A stretch of 64,000 nucleotides of DNA from Piromyces finnis (taxonomy: Eukaryota > Neocallimastigomycota > Neocallimastigomycetes > Neocallimastigales > Neocallimastigaceae), in assembly GCA_002104945.1 (NCBI GenBank), contig MCFH01000019.1:590501-654500 (forward strand), given 5' to 3'. The translations under genes and the position numbers were made by a program. The notes beneath the pieces are model-generated. The model saw nothing but the letters and a program-made list of their open reading frames with translations, was not told the DNA's origin and ran no database searches. Below are positions 1 through 8,835 of this stretch, piece by piece. The first letter of the stretch is position 1, and every line of letters starts with the position of its first letter.

Positions 1-77
1 TTAATTAAATTAGTATGAAATTAGTTTTTCTTATTTTATATTGAATATATGTATAATTAAATAGAATAGTGTATTAT
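1..77 (+). repeat. LTR family A fragment
   Basis: This matches the second half of the complete solo LTR A at 44586-45314 (shared stretch ending in the tatgtataattaaatagaat region). It is cut off by the window start on the left and by the LTR B1 insertion at 78 on the right. Orientation follows the TATA box of the family. Confidence 0.75.
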
Positions 78-662
78 TGTAATGCTGAACACTGAAAGAA
101 TAGATTAGGATATTTATTCTATTACAATAACACTAAAATTTAAAATAAGAATAAAAAATTGTTTTTTATAAAAATATCTTTTATTATAATAGAAATTTTA
201 TTAATAACGATTACATCGATAAAATGATGAAAAATATCTTCTATTTATATTTTTCCTAAATACATTTATATTATATTATAACTATTTATTTCTTATATAT
301 TATTATTTAAAAGCTACACTAAAATCTTAATTATTAATAAATATTTAAACTATAACTATTTTTAGTAAAATACAATTGGCAATTCAAATTAAGTACTATT
401 CAATTTGAATATGTGCCCATGTATTATTGATATATTAATCATTTAATAATTATATACTATATATCTTTTTATTACAAAGCAATACTAAAACTAGGGGTTT
501 GAATTGAGAAACTTAATTTATTTTGTTTTAAACTTTAATTATTAATAAATAAATTATATCTCATTTTCTTTTTCCGTAATATAATTTGTGTAACTTAAAC
601 AATAATACTTGTGGCTTAAGTTACATTAAAGATATCAAACAGAGGCGTTTGATATCTTTACA
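78..662 (-). repeat. LTR B1, 3' LTR of a chromovirus remnant
   Basis: The LTR runs from TGTAATGCTG to ATATCTTTACA on the plus strand. It is a diverged copy of the solo LTR at 41804-42406 in the opposite orientation. In sense direction it starts at 662 with TGTAAAGATATC. Just outside it a purine run on the minus strand (AGAGAGAGAGA, complement of 664-674) sits where a polypurine tract belongs, followed by chromodomain coding sequence. It therefore looks like the 3' LTR of a minus-strand Ty3 element inserted in LTR A. Confidence 0.7.
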
Positions 663-698
663 ATCTCTCTCTCTAAGTCGAGCTCCTGCGAGATTAAT

Positions 699-947
699 TT
701 ATAAAGAATTCTTTCTCGAAGGAATTTCAATTACAAATGGTTGGTATCTGTACTTGATTAGATTACCAACTTTATTCTTTCTAATTTTCATGGAGGAGTC
801 GTTCGACTTATGTTTTGACTTTTTAGAGTTTCTTTCAAACTCTTGTATTAATTGTTTATCTGGAATCTGATCTTCAGAAATCCAAGGGGATTTGTCAAAT
901 CCTTTCCACGATAACTTATAAAATGTTTCACCATTAACAGATTTCAT
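699..947 (-). pseudogene. Chromodomain C-terminus of a Ty3/gypsy polyprotein (remnant)
   Basis: An 82-residue open frame carries the second half of an integrase chromodomain: YKLSWKGFDKSPW matches the family pattern Y-x-(V/I)-K-W-K-G-x-x-x-x-x-x-W, followed by the helix IQEFER. Similar C-termini end the polyproteins at 22164-26645 and 27972-30530. Chromodomains of this class are thought to bind methylated H3K9 and steer integration. Everything upstream (gag, protease, RT, integrase core) is missing; at about 950 the sequence passes into LTR A. Confidence 0.7.
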
Positions 948-1498
948 TTTCTCAATTATTATATAATTATTAAATAATAATTTTGATATTTTAATAAAAA
1001 TTATTTATAAAATTTATTTTATAAATTTTATGGAATAATTAAATAAAGATTAATTTTAAAATATAAAAGTTAGAAATGAAATTTGGATAAATATTTAAAT
1101 TAATAGATAATTAAATTTAAATATTTTAAATATTCAAATTAAATCTTAAAAAGTTTTTATTTAAGTTATCGTGGAAAGGATTTGACAAATCCCCTTGGAT
1201 TTCTGAAGATCAGATTCCAGATAAACAATTAATACAAGAGTTTGAAAGAAACTCTAAAATGTTTCACCATTAACAGATTTCATTTTCTCAATTATTATAT
1301 AATTATTAAATAATAATTTTGATATTTTAATAAAAATTATTTATAAAATTTATTTTATAAATTTTATGGAATAATTAAATAAAGATTAATTTTAAAATAT
1401 AAAAGTTAGAAATGAAATTTGGATAAATATTTAAATTAATAGATAATTAAATTTAAATATTTTAAATATTCAAATTAAATCTTAAAAAGTTTTTATTT
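820..1498. repeat. Direct repeat with an inverted segment between copies
   Basis: Bases 1163-1259 are the reverse complement of 821-917 (97 bp). On either side lie two direct copies of about 243 bp, 920-1162 and 1256-1498. The result is duplication, inverted piece, duplication. The junctions show only a few bases of microhomology (aaaatg). This pattern is typical of replication template switching; a mis-assembly is the alternative. Confidence 0.8.
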
Positions 1499-1967
1499 AA
1501 TTAAAATTAGTTTAATAACTTTAGCGTAGTTTTAAATTAGCATTTTTAATAATAAATATATAATGAATAGTATTATTAATATTTAATTAATATATAGGTA
1601 ATACATGGACTGTATTCAATTTGTAGTTTACTCAGATTGAATCAAAAGTGTATTTAATTAGTTTTAGTTTAGTTTTATTATTTTATTATTTAATTAAATT
1701 AGTATTATATTAGTTTTGTTTATTTTATATTGAGTATATGTATAATTATATAGAATAGTATCTACAAAAAATATAAATACATGTAAAATTTCTTGATTAA
1801 AACAATGTAATTGTTATTGACTATTATTTAGTTAATAACTAAATAAAATTAATAAAAGAGATATTTTAAATATAATTTATTTTCTTGTTTCTTTTTTATT
1901 TATTTTGTGTTTATTGCTTTATTGTAAAAATTTTATAATCTGTTTTAAAATTTATAAAACTTTTACA
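953..1967 (+). repeat. LTR family A, internally rearranged
   Basis: The sequence aligns with LTR A (44586-45314) from near its start to its terminal CTTTTACA at 1967. It includes the AT-rich leader, a variant of the block ggtaatacatggactgtatt, and the promoter TATAAATACATGTAA near 1764-1778. The first 240 bp are duplicated around a 97-bp inverted chromodomain fragment. The expected TGTAAAG start is missing. Confidence 0.7.
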
Positions 1968-2571
1968 GATAGATAAATCGTAGCTGCTAGCCTTATGACG
2001 ATTTCTTAAATTTAGTCTATTTCCATCTTCTGCAAGCTTGTACGCTTCTGCTAAAGTAACTTCTTTTCCCCATGCTTTATAGTTAGGCTCAATAGAATCT
2101 AAGTAATCTTCATCTATTTTCTTCTACACTTCTTGTCTAGTTTAATATACAAGGAGCGGTACCTTATGAAGTCTTTTACTTTTTCATTCTTTTTAATTCA
2201 TATATCCCTAAGCTCTTTGAGAAGTTCTATTTGATCTTCTTTTACACCACCATAGAATTCTTCTAACATAGTAACTATCTTCTTACGGGAAGGGTAATGT
2301 GATTTTTTTCTTTCCCTTATCTTCACTATCTTCATCACTTTCCAAGTCCTTATTTGGATTTAACTCTTGAATATATTCACTTGATGTTCTTGTAGTAGTA
2401 AAAAAATAAGCTAGGAACACCGTTTTTGGACTTTTAACATCTTGAAGCATAGTCCAATACTTTAATTAACTATACCAAGTCTTGATGTCCAAATTGTCTT
2501 CAGACATGCTTTAATTCCTTCATCAACTTAGCAAAGTCAATAGATTTATCTGTTCCAGTAGATTTGCTCAT
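1968..2571 (-). pseudogene. Broken gag-like gene of a retroelement
   Basis: Starting from an ATG at 2571, the minus strand can be followed in changing frames (MSKSTGTDKSIDFAKL, then SPKTVFLAYFF, EEFYGGVKEDQIELLKEL and SIEPNYKAWGKEVTLAEAY). It has at least two frame changes and several in-frame stops. Lysine/glutamate-rich helices and the matrix/capsid-like layout fit a Ty3-type Gag, though no zinc knuckle is seen. Its 3' side is cut by the end of LTR A at 1967. Assignment to retroelement gag rather than another protein is inference. Confidence 0.45.
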
Positions 2572-3690
2572 TTTTATATATAAGTTTTCTTAAAATAAAA
2601 ATAATATGAAATAATGAAACAAGTTGATGCCTTAAAAAAACTTTCTTGTATAAGAATTTAAAAGAATGAATTACAATAATATTTGAAATATATTCAATTA
2701 ACAACACTACTAATTATTCTTTTTAGTTAAACTAGCAATACCAATATAAAATACTTCCTTAACTGCACCAATTAACAATATTAATTTCTCTCTATTAACT
2801 ACTTTAATTGCGCCTTGAAGTATTTAACTATTTACTATACTAGTGTAACTCTTATTTAATTATTAACTATTTTAATTAAATAATAATACAAAAATAAATA
2901 TAAAAATAACTATAAAATTGTAGTTTGATATCAATATTTTATTATTATCCCCGATATCTCCATCATATTTTATGTTGAGGTTCATAAATAAATTGCTGGA
3001 ATAGTGGAATATTAATAAATAAAGTAGATAAATATAAATAATGTATTTTTATTAATTATATAAATATATTTTAGGACTACACATCATTTCATTTAACAGA
3101 AAAAAAATATTATTACATTACTTTAATGTTATAATATTTTATTTATAATTATAATTTTAATTAATAATAAAATTTTGAATATTTAATATTCTATTAATAA
3201 ATTAAAATAAAAAAATATATTTCATAAATATCATTAAAATTATTCTAAATATTTATTATCAATTAAAACATTATTTAAAAATTGTTATTAATAATAAAAC
3301 ATAAAAAATAAAGAATTAAAGATTTTTTATATTATTTAGTTTGCGAAAAATTAAAAATTTAATTAACAAAAAAAAACTTTTAAAATTAAAAGTTTTTAAA
3401 TTTATTATAAAATATATTAATATTATTTTTTAAAAATATATTTATATAAAAACAAATATATATTAATATTTTTATTTATATAATTATATAAATTAATTAA
3501 TTGTAAATAATAATATATAATCAAATGATTATATTAGTCAAATAGTATTGTATATTCAAAAATATAGAATTTTGAATAAAATACATAGTAGTATAAAGAA
3601 TTTATAAACTTATTATATTTATAAAAATTTTATTTCACATTTTAAATAATAATAAAAAAAGAATTGGTAATAAGTAAAATAAATAATAAT
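2572..3690. other. AT-rich stretch without recognisable genes
   Basis: Long A/T runs with no extended open frame and no LTR end that I could pair. A somewhat less AT-rich patch (about 2700-2870) may be degraded coding sequence, but no domain can be read in it. Confidence 0.5.
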
Positions 3691-4258
3691 ATGTCTTGGA
3701 ACGATTTCTTTCTAAAACATTCTAAATTCATACTACACATTTATAATCAGTTGAGTAATACGTATTTTATACCACCTATAGAAAATGTATTTGGAATTTT
3801 CAAATATGTTCAACTAAGCGATATTAAAGTTGTAATGATAGGGGATATCCCATATAAAAATACAAAGGATATTTCGGATATAGCTTTCGGAACTAATAAT
3901 TACAATCCACCCTTATTATTAGAACGCATTTACAAAAATTTAGAAGATACAATAGTTTCTTTTAAACGGCCTTATAATCATCATTTAGATAAATAGTTAA
4001 AAAATGGAATATTTTTATGTAATTTTTGTTTTACACGAACTATTACAGATCCTTTACCATATCACTATCATTTGTTATGGGAACCATTTATTAATAATCT
4101 AGTGTAATATATTTCAAATGATCATCCTGTTGTTTTTATGCTCTTTGGTGCAAAAGCTATTTCAGTTCGAAAGTCTATTAATGAAATTAAATCATCGGTT
4201 GTAGAAGTTCCACATCCTATTTATGAGTACAATAAAATTAAAAATTATAAATGTTAGT
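3691..4258 (+). pseudogene. ung: Uracil-DNA glycosylase, family 1, viral type (degenerate)
   Basis: UDG removes uracil from DNA in base-excision repair and is found in several NCLDV lineages. One continuous frame begins at the ATG at 3691 (SWNDFF) and shows the family order. First is the hydrophobic strand KVVMIG followed by a decayed GQDPYH box (GDIPY, so the catalytic Asp is replaced). Then comes GIFLCN (family GVLLLN), then VVFMLFGAKA (family VVFxLWG), then a terminal HP box. In-frame TAG (3997-3999) and TAA (about 4107-4109) interrupt it; the TAG falls where the family usually has Trp. There is no frameshift. With two stops and a lost catalytic residue it cannot be active. About 190 codons matches the short viral enzymes. 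Confidence 0.75.
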
Positions 4259-4703
4259 AATTTAGTTTTTTATTTGTTTTATATATTTAATAAACAATAT
4301 AATAATATATAATAATATATTTAATAGTAATTTACCAATTAATATATATATATATTGTCAATATTTTATCTTTTTAAAAAATATTACTATTAAATAAGTA
4401 TTGTAAATATTAATGATTAGTAATAATCATAAAAATTTAATTTTTATTTATATTAATATTTTTTAAAAATTTATTAAATTGTGTTTTAATATTTAATATT
4501 TATATATTTTTAATTGATATTATATTTATTTTACAAATTAACAATTATAAGTTTAAAAATATATAAATTATCCATTTCAGTGATGCAATTATTATATTTT
4601 TTAAAACATTTATTAGTTATAAGATCATTAAATTTGTAATATTACCACTAATTATTTTTTAATAATATTTATTTATTAATTATTTAAACATTAATTTTTA
4701 AAT
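4259..4703. other. AT-rich spacer
   Basis: Low-complexity A/T sequence between the convergent UDG remnant and the minus-strand ORF pair. A (TA)n run lies at about 4345-4356. I see no gene and no paired LTR end. Confidence 0.5.
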
Positions 4704-5192
4704 TTAATTATTAATATTAGAATTAATATAAGCATCATAAGAGAAATACATTACATCATAATGATTGTTAATTATATTATTAATTTTATTATACATAACT
4801 ACTGGATTATTTTCAGTAACATCATTAATTCGTTTATTAATATCATTAACGTCATATGGAATACCGTATTCAGAAAGAAAAGATATCACCTTATTATATA
4901 TAGGTTTAATTTTGAGAGAATCAATAGATTTTAATGATACCTTTATATACATAGTAATTTGATTTTCTTCACCACATTTATTAACTTCAACATAGTGAAT
5001 TGCCATATAGTAACTGTCTTTTTTATCTGCAGAAATATAATGAACAATGAGAACTTCAGCTTCAAAATAACTTGAAAATTCAGTGAAAAATAAAATGTAC
5101 GAATTAACAGAACTTGAATTATTTTTGATTTCTAATGGCCATTTGATATTGACTTTATGATTGTTTCGATTTTGTAATTTATTTTGAACCAT
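4704..5192 (-). CDS. Hypothetical virus-region protein, downstream part
   Basis: This 162-residue open frame has a lysine/asparagine-rich composition and a globular central part (YILFFTEFSSYFEAEVLIVHY, IHYVEVNKCGEE). I recognise no family. Its first Met directly follows the stop codon of the next ORF (5193-5555) in the same frame. The two may therefore be one gene of about 283 codons interrupted by a single TAG, or two tightly packed genes. Codon and residue use match the other virus-derived genes. Confidence 0.45.
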   Translation of the reverse strand: MVQNKLQNRNNHKVNIKWPLEIKNNSSSVNSYILFFTEFSSYFEAEVLIVHYISADKKDSYYMAIHYVEVNKCGEENQITMYIKVSLKSIDSLKIKPIYNKVISFLSEYGIPYDVNDINKRINDVTENNPVVMYNKINNIINNHYDVMYFSYDAYINSNINN

Positions 5193-5555
5193 CTATTCAT
5201 TTCTTAATGAAATGGTATTAGCAACAATTTCATATTTATATTTATTAGCCACCATTTTTACATATTCCAATAATGACGAGTTACCTTCATAACGTAAATG
5301 GGTACCACAATAAACATGACCTGGAATGCATTTATTTTTGCAGGAAGATTTATTTCTTTTAACTGCTATACATGTATCATTAATGGATAATTTCTTCATT
5401 TTGTTTATTGGTGGTTGACCTTCATCCACTAAATTTTCAGTTACATCTTCTTTTTGGATATTTAAATTGTAGTTATTATTGAAGGTTTCAATGGTTTTAT
5501 TAGCAACTTCATCAATAACATTTTTATAATAAGTTTCTAAAGCTAAAGATTTCAT
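5193..5555 (-). CDS. Hypothetical protein with a Cys/His cluster
   Basis: The 120-residue frame carries CIAVKRNKSSCKNKCIPGHVYCGTH. This resembles the small putative zinc-binding motif C-x(5-10)-C-x3-C-x5-YC-x2-H seen in many giant-virus and phage proteins next to basic segments. The N-terminus is helical and acidic/asparagine-rich. It ends in TAG, with an in-frame ATG immediately after. No enzyme function can be assigned. Confidence 0.5.
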   Translation of the reverse strand: MKSLALETYYKNVIDEVANKTIETFNNNYNLNIQKEDVTENLVDEGQPPINKMKKLSINDTCIAVKRNKSSCKNKCIPGHVYCGTHLRYEGNSSLLEYVKMVANKYKYEIVANTISLRNE

Positions 5556-5766
5556 TTTTTAATATCTTGATGTAATCAAGAATATAAAAAAAATACTTTA
5601 ATTATTTTAATATTACTATAGATTAATGAATATCATTTTAAGACAATGATTGGAGAATAAAAATTAATATCTTTAAGTTTTTGAATATAGAAATTTTATT
5701 AATATAAAATTTATGAAAATACTTTTGAGTGTTTAAAAATCTTTTGATTTATATATAATATAAAAT

Positions 5767-6311
5767 TTTTTTTTTTAACTTCCAAGTGCCTTTCTCCCAT
5801 CGATCAGAGTTAGCTCCAATGGTGGTTCTTAGAGAAACGTTGGCTCATTCCTATTGCTAGGTGGTTGTGACCCTCCTGGTCTGTCATACTGTTTCTTCAG
5901 CTTCGACGCTCACTTAATCCATGTACATTAGATGCATGTCGTTGTACGATATTTCATAACTACAATGCTAAGCCTCTTATAGTCAATTTGATCACGTGTC
6001 AACCGCCCCCTAATGTTTACACTTAAATTGATTAAGGAATATTATGTGTTTTTGGCATAGCCTAAGTCACCACTTATTAAGTTCTAATTTGGAATGTACC
6101 ATGTACACTAGACCCTCTCAGGCCGGCTAGACGAGTGTTATTATCATAGTAGTAAATTAGAAAGTTCATTTATACTTACCTGAATATCATAACCCAACCC
6201 ATGGCAAACCCAGTGGGAAAATCCACAGGCACTGACATCTGCGGGGTCGAACCAGAAGCCTTATGTATGCTAAGGAAACGCCTTAACAACCAGGATAAAA
6301 ACTGGAACGAC
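5767..6311 (-). mobile_element. tRNA-related SINE
   Basis: This 545-bp island has clearly higher GC than its surroundings. Its minus strand opens with a tRNA-like head: A-box-like TGGTTGTTAAGG (complement of 6281-6292), an anticodon-type stem-loop CCTTA-7 nt-TAAGG (6259-6275), and the B box GGTTCGACCCC (6243-6253). It ends in a poly(A) tail, read as T11 at 5766-5776. It is flanked by a 13-bp duplication TATAATATAAAAT. The left copy is at 5754-5766. The right copy is split by Ty3-1 into 6312-6319 plus 13321-13325. Long duplication and A-tail indicate LINE-driven retrotransposition. The body matches no family I know. Confidence 0.75.
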
Positions 6312-6319
6312 TATAATAT

Positions 6320-6911
6320 TGATATAAATTGGAATTAATAAATATGAAATTATAATATTGATATAAACTAACCCTCAAAACAACTTAAAAATAAATAATA
6401 AATAATAATAATATTTAAATGTTTAATTAAAAGTATAAAAATTATTTATTAAAACTCAGTTTAAATTATATTTTTGTTATAAAATAAACATAGTATAAAT
6501 AACATTTTAAATAGTAAAATAGTGTTATATTAATTAAATTAATTACTTTAAAATAAATTGTTTCTTTTATTTATTATTCATTATTATTTTAAAACATATT
6601 AATATTTTATTTTAAAAAGTTAAAACAGAAAGAAAATTATAAATACATGTAATTATTTCCTAATTTAAAAATCAATCAATACTTTTAATAAATATATTAA
6701 ATAAAGAGTTGATTCAAAAATATATTTTAAAATTGTGTTTTTAAAACATAACTTTTATATTTTGTTAATAATCGTTATGTCGAATTAAAATATTTCAAAT
6801 AACTTTATAATAAAAATTTATTTTAAATCTTTTTTTTATATAAATTGATAAGAATATTATCACTTTTATAATTATTTAATTATAAATTAAGATAATATTA
6901 AACACTTATCA
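6320..6911 (+). repeat. 5' LTR of Ty3-1
   Basis: 592 bp, TG...CA. It contains the promoter-like TATAAATACATGTAATT, which it shares with LTR A. It matches 12725-13316 without a difference that I could see. Confidence 0.9.
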
Positions 6912-6915
6912 AATT

Positions 6916-6928
6916 TGGTGGAGAATCC
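6916..6928 (+). promoter_or_regulatory. Candidate tRNA primer-binding site of Ty3-1
   Basis: TGGTGGAGAATCC starts four bases after the LTR and begins with the TGG that pairs to a tRNA 3' CCA. The LTR has no complementary 11-mer, so this element is not self-primed like the chromoviruses here. The tRNA species is not identified. Confidence 0.55.
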
Positions 6929-7675
6929 TTTAAAAGCCGGTGAAGCTAAGTATTAATATTTACTTCATATATTTATATATATATAAAACAAAAACAAAAA
7001 AAAAAAAAAAAAAATATGTTATTGAATAAAATATATATTAATAGTGAATAATAATATTTAATAACAATTATAATAAAACATATGAAATTATATAAATACA
7101 TTTACATAAAGTGATTTATATACATCAATCGAGCAATTGAAATATAAAATATACAAATAATAATAAATAATATTTTAAATATATAAATTGTTATGTGACT
7201 TGATATGATAATTAAATTAAAATTAACAATAAAATAAATTATATTATGCAAGATATATTAAAGTAATAGAAATATAAAAAATATAAATATATATATATAT
7301 ATAAATTGAAATTATATAATCATAAATAAAATAGTTAAAACACTAGTAAATAACATATCACAAATAATTATATTACTAAACATTGAATAATAATAATAAT
7401 AAATATAAAAGGATAAATAATAAATAATAAATAATTAATGATTAATAATTAGTAATAATATTGAAAATACAAATATTTGACGATCATATTCTGAGATAAT
7501 AATAATAAATTATAATAAAAATTTATCATTTAATAATAGTATAGACAATAATTATTATCAATAATATCAACAATAATTAATTAATAAACAAAAATAAGAA
7601 ATAATAATAATTAATAAAATAGGAAATTATTTAAATATAAAATATATAAGAAATAACATAATAATAGTACAGAAA
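6929..7675 (+). other. Ty3-1 5' leader
   Basis: About 750 bases of A/T-rich untranslated leader with an A19-type run (about 6994-7014), a (TA)n run (about 7288-7302) and many short AAT repeats. No ORF. It would carry packaging and dimerisation signals, but none can be recognised. Confidence 0.6.
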
Positions 7676-8776
7676 ATGGACAACCAGACAAAAATTATTA
7701 CTTTCAATAGATTACCTATATTAGGCGAATCAAATATATCTTTTGACTCATGGAAATTCTCCTTTGACCATTGGTGTTCTACATTCAAAATCATTGAAGA
7801 AGCAGAAAAAATTGATTATTTACTAGCAATAACTGCGAATGTGGCCAGAACAATTGTATATAATTCCTTAAACAAAAGCAGTCCAGATAACTATGAGACA
7901 ATTTTAAAGAATCTCAGTAAACATTACAAGAAAACATCCTCCAAGAATTCAAAAATCTTAGAACTCTCTTCTATTACAATAAAAAAAGATGAAAGTATCT
8001 CTGAATTTGATTTAAGATTCACGGAATTATTAAATCAAATAAATAAAACCGTCACATTATCAGAATTAATTATAACGTCTTATTATATTAATGCTTTCAG
8101 GAACTGGGAAAAAATATATGAAAATCTTATGGAAGAAGAACCAACAACCCTAGAAGACGCCATGAAGATAACTTCGAAGAAAGAGAAGATAATGAATCTA
8201 ATGAAAGAAAATAAAGGAAAGGCAATACCCTCTGGAACAAACAAAGAAAAATTTAATAAATTAAATAAGTTTAGCGAATTTCAAGAAAATACAGATCATA
8301 GTGAAATTATGTACAACACAAAGAATAAAACTAGTACATCTTATTTACTACCAAATACAAGTGACAACAATGATAGAATTAAGAAGATGTACAATAATAA
8401 TCACAACATATATAGAAATTATAATAATAGTAACAGATATGTCTCTAACTTCAATAATCCAAATAATAATCCAAATTACAGAATTTATAATAATGTACCA
8501 AATTATGATTATCCTAACAATAAAAACGGTTATAATAAATATTATCAAAATAACAACAACAATGATAATTTAAATAATAATTACAATAATAAGATAATTA
8601 ATAATGAACAAAGAAGTAATTATTATAATAGAAATCAATTCAATAACAGAATGGAAGAAAGAAGAAATATACTTAAAAATAATGCTGACAACAACGACGA
8701 AATTCAAGAGTTAACGCAAAAATTGTCAGAACTTAAGATAAACTTCTGTGCAAATTGCTTACGTATTGGTCATTAA
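7676..8776 (+). CDS. gag: Ty3-1 Gag, stopped inside its zinc knuckle
   Basis: The 366-codon Gag begins at ATG 7676. Residues 1-190 form the helical capsid-like domain (FDSWKFSFDHWCSTF, then SITIKKDESISEFDLRFTELL). A very asparagine/tyrosine-rich low-complexity linker follows (about 200-320). The C-terminus is a CCHC knuckle starting CANCLRIGH. The TAA at 8774-8776 falls directly after that His, before the last Cys, which is encoded just downstream in the same frame (DFECPE). Without it the frame would run 15 codons further to the slippery site at 8815-8821 and stop at 8822. A single nonsense mutation, readthrough or a base error could explain it. Confidence 0.85.
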   Translation: MDNQTKIITFNRLPILGESNISFDSWKFSFDHWCSTFKIIEEAEKIDYLLAITANVARTIVYNSLNKSSPDNYETILKNLSKHYKKTSSKNSKILELSSITIKKDESISEFDLRFTELLNQINKTVTLSELIITSYYINAFRNWEKIYENLMEEEPTTLEDAMKITSKKEKIMNLMKENKGKAIPSGTNKEKFNKLNKFSEFQENTDHSEIMYNTKNKTSTSYLLPNTSDNNDRIKKMYNNNHNIYRNYNNSNRYVSNFNNPNNNPNYRIYNNVPNYDYPNNKNGYNKYYQNNNNNDNLNNNYNNKIINNEQRSNYYNRNQFNNRMEERRNILKNNADNNDEIQELTQKLSELKINFCANCLRIGH

Positions 8777-8814
8777 GACTTCGAATGTCCTGAAAGTTAT
8801 GATGAAGAAAATTA

Positions 8815-8821
8815 TTTAAAC
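8815..8821 (+). promoter_or_regulatory. -1 ribosomal frameshift heptamer TTTAAAC
   Basis: In gag phase it reads T TTA AAC followed at once by TAA (8822-8824), the canonical X XXY YYZ arrangement. A -1 slip leads into the pol frame, which is open across this point and reaches the first pol Met at 8836. No obvious downstream pseudoknot was identified. Confidence 0.75.
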
Positions 8822-8835
8822 TAATTGATGGGAGT

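Noticed and set aside
586-870. Plus-strand ORF across LTR B1 end and the chromodomain remnant
   Set aside because: It crosses the LTR boundary and is antisense to a recognisable chromodomain.
8301-8573. Open frames overlapping the Asn-rich part of Ty3-1 gag on both strands
   Set aside because: They arise from AAT-type low complexity in other phases; gag explains the region.
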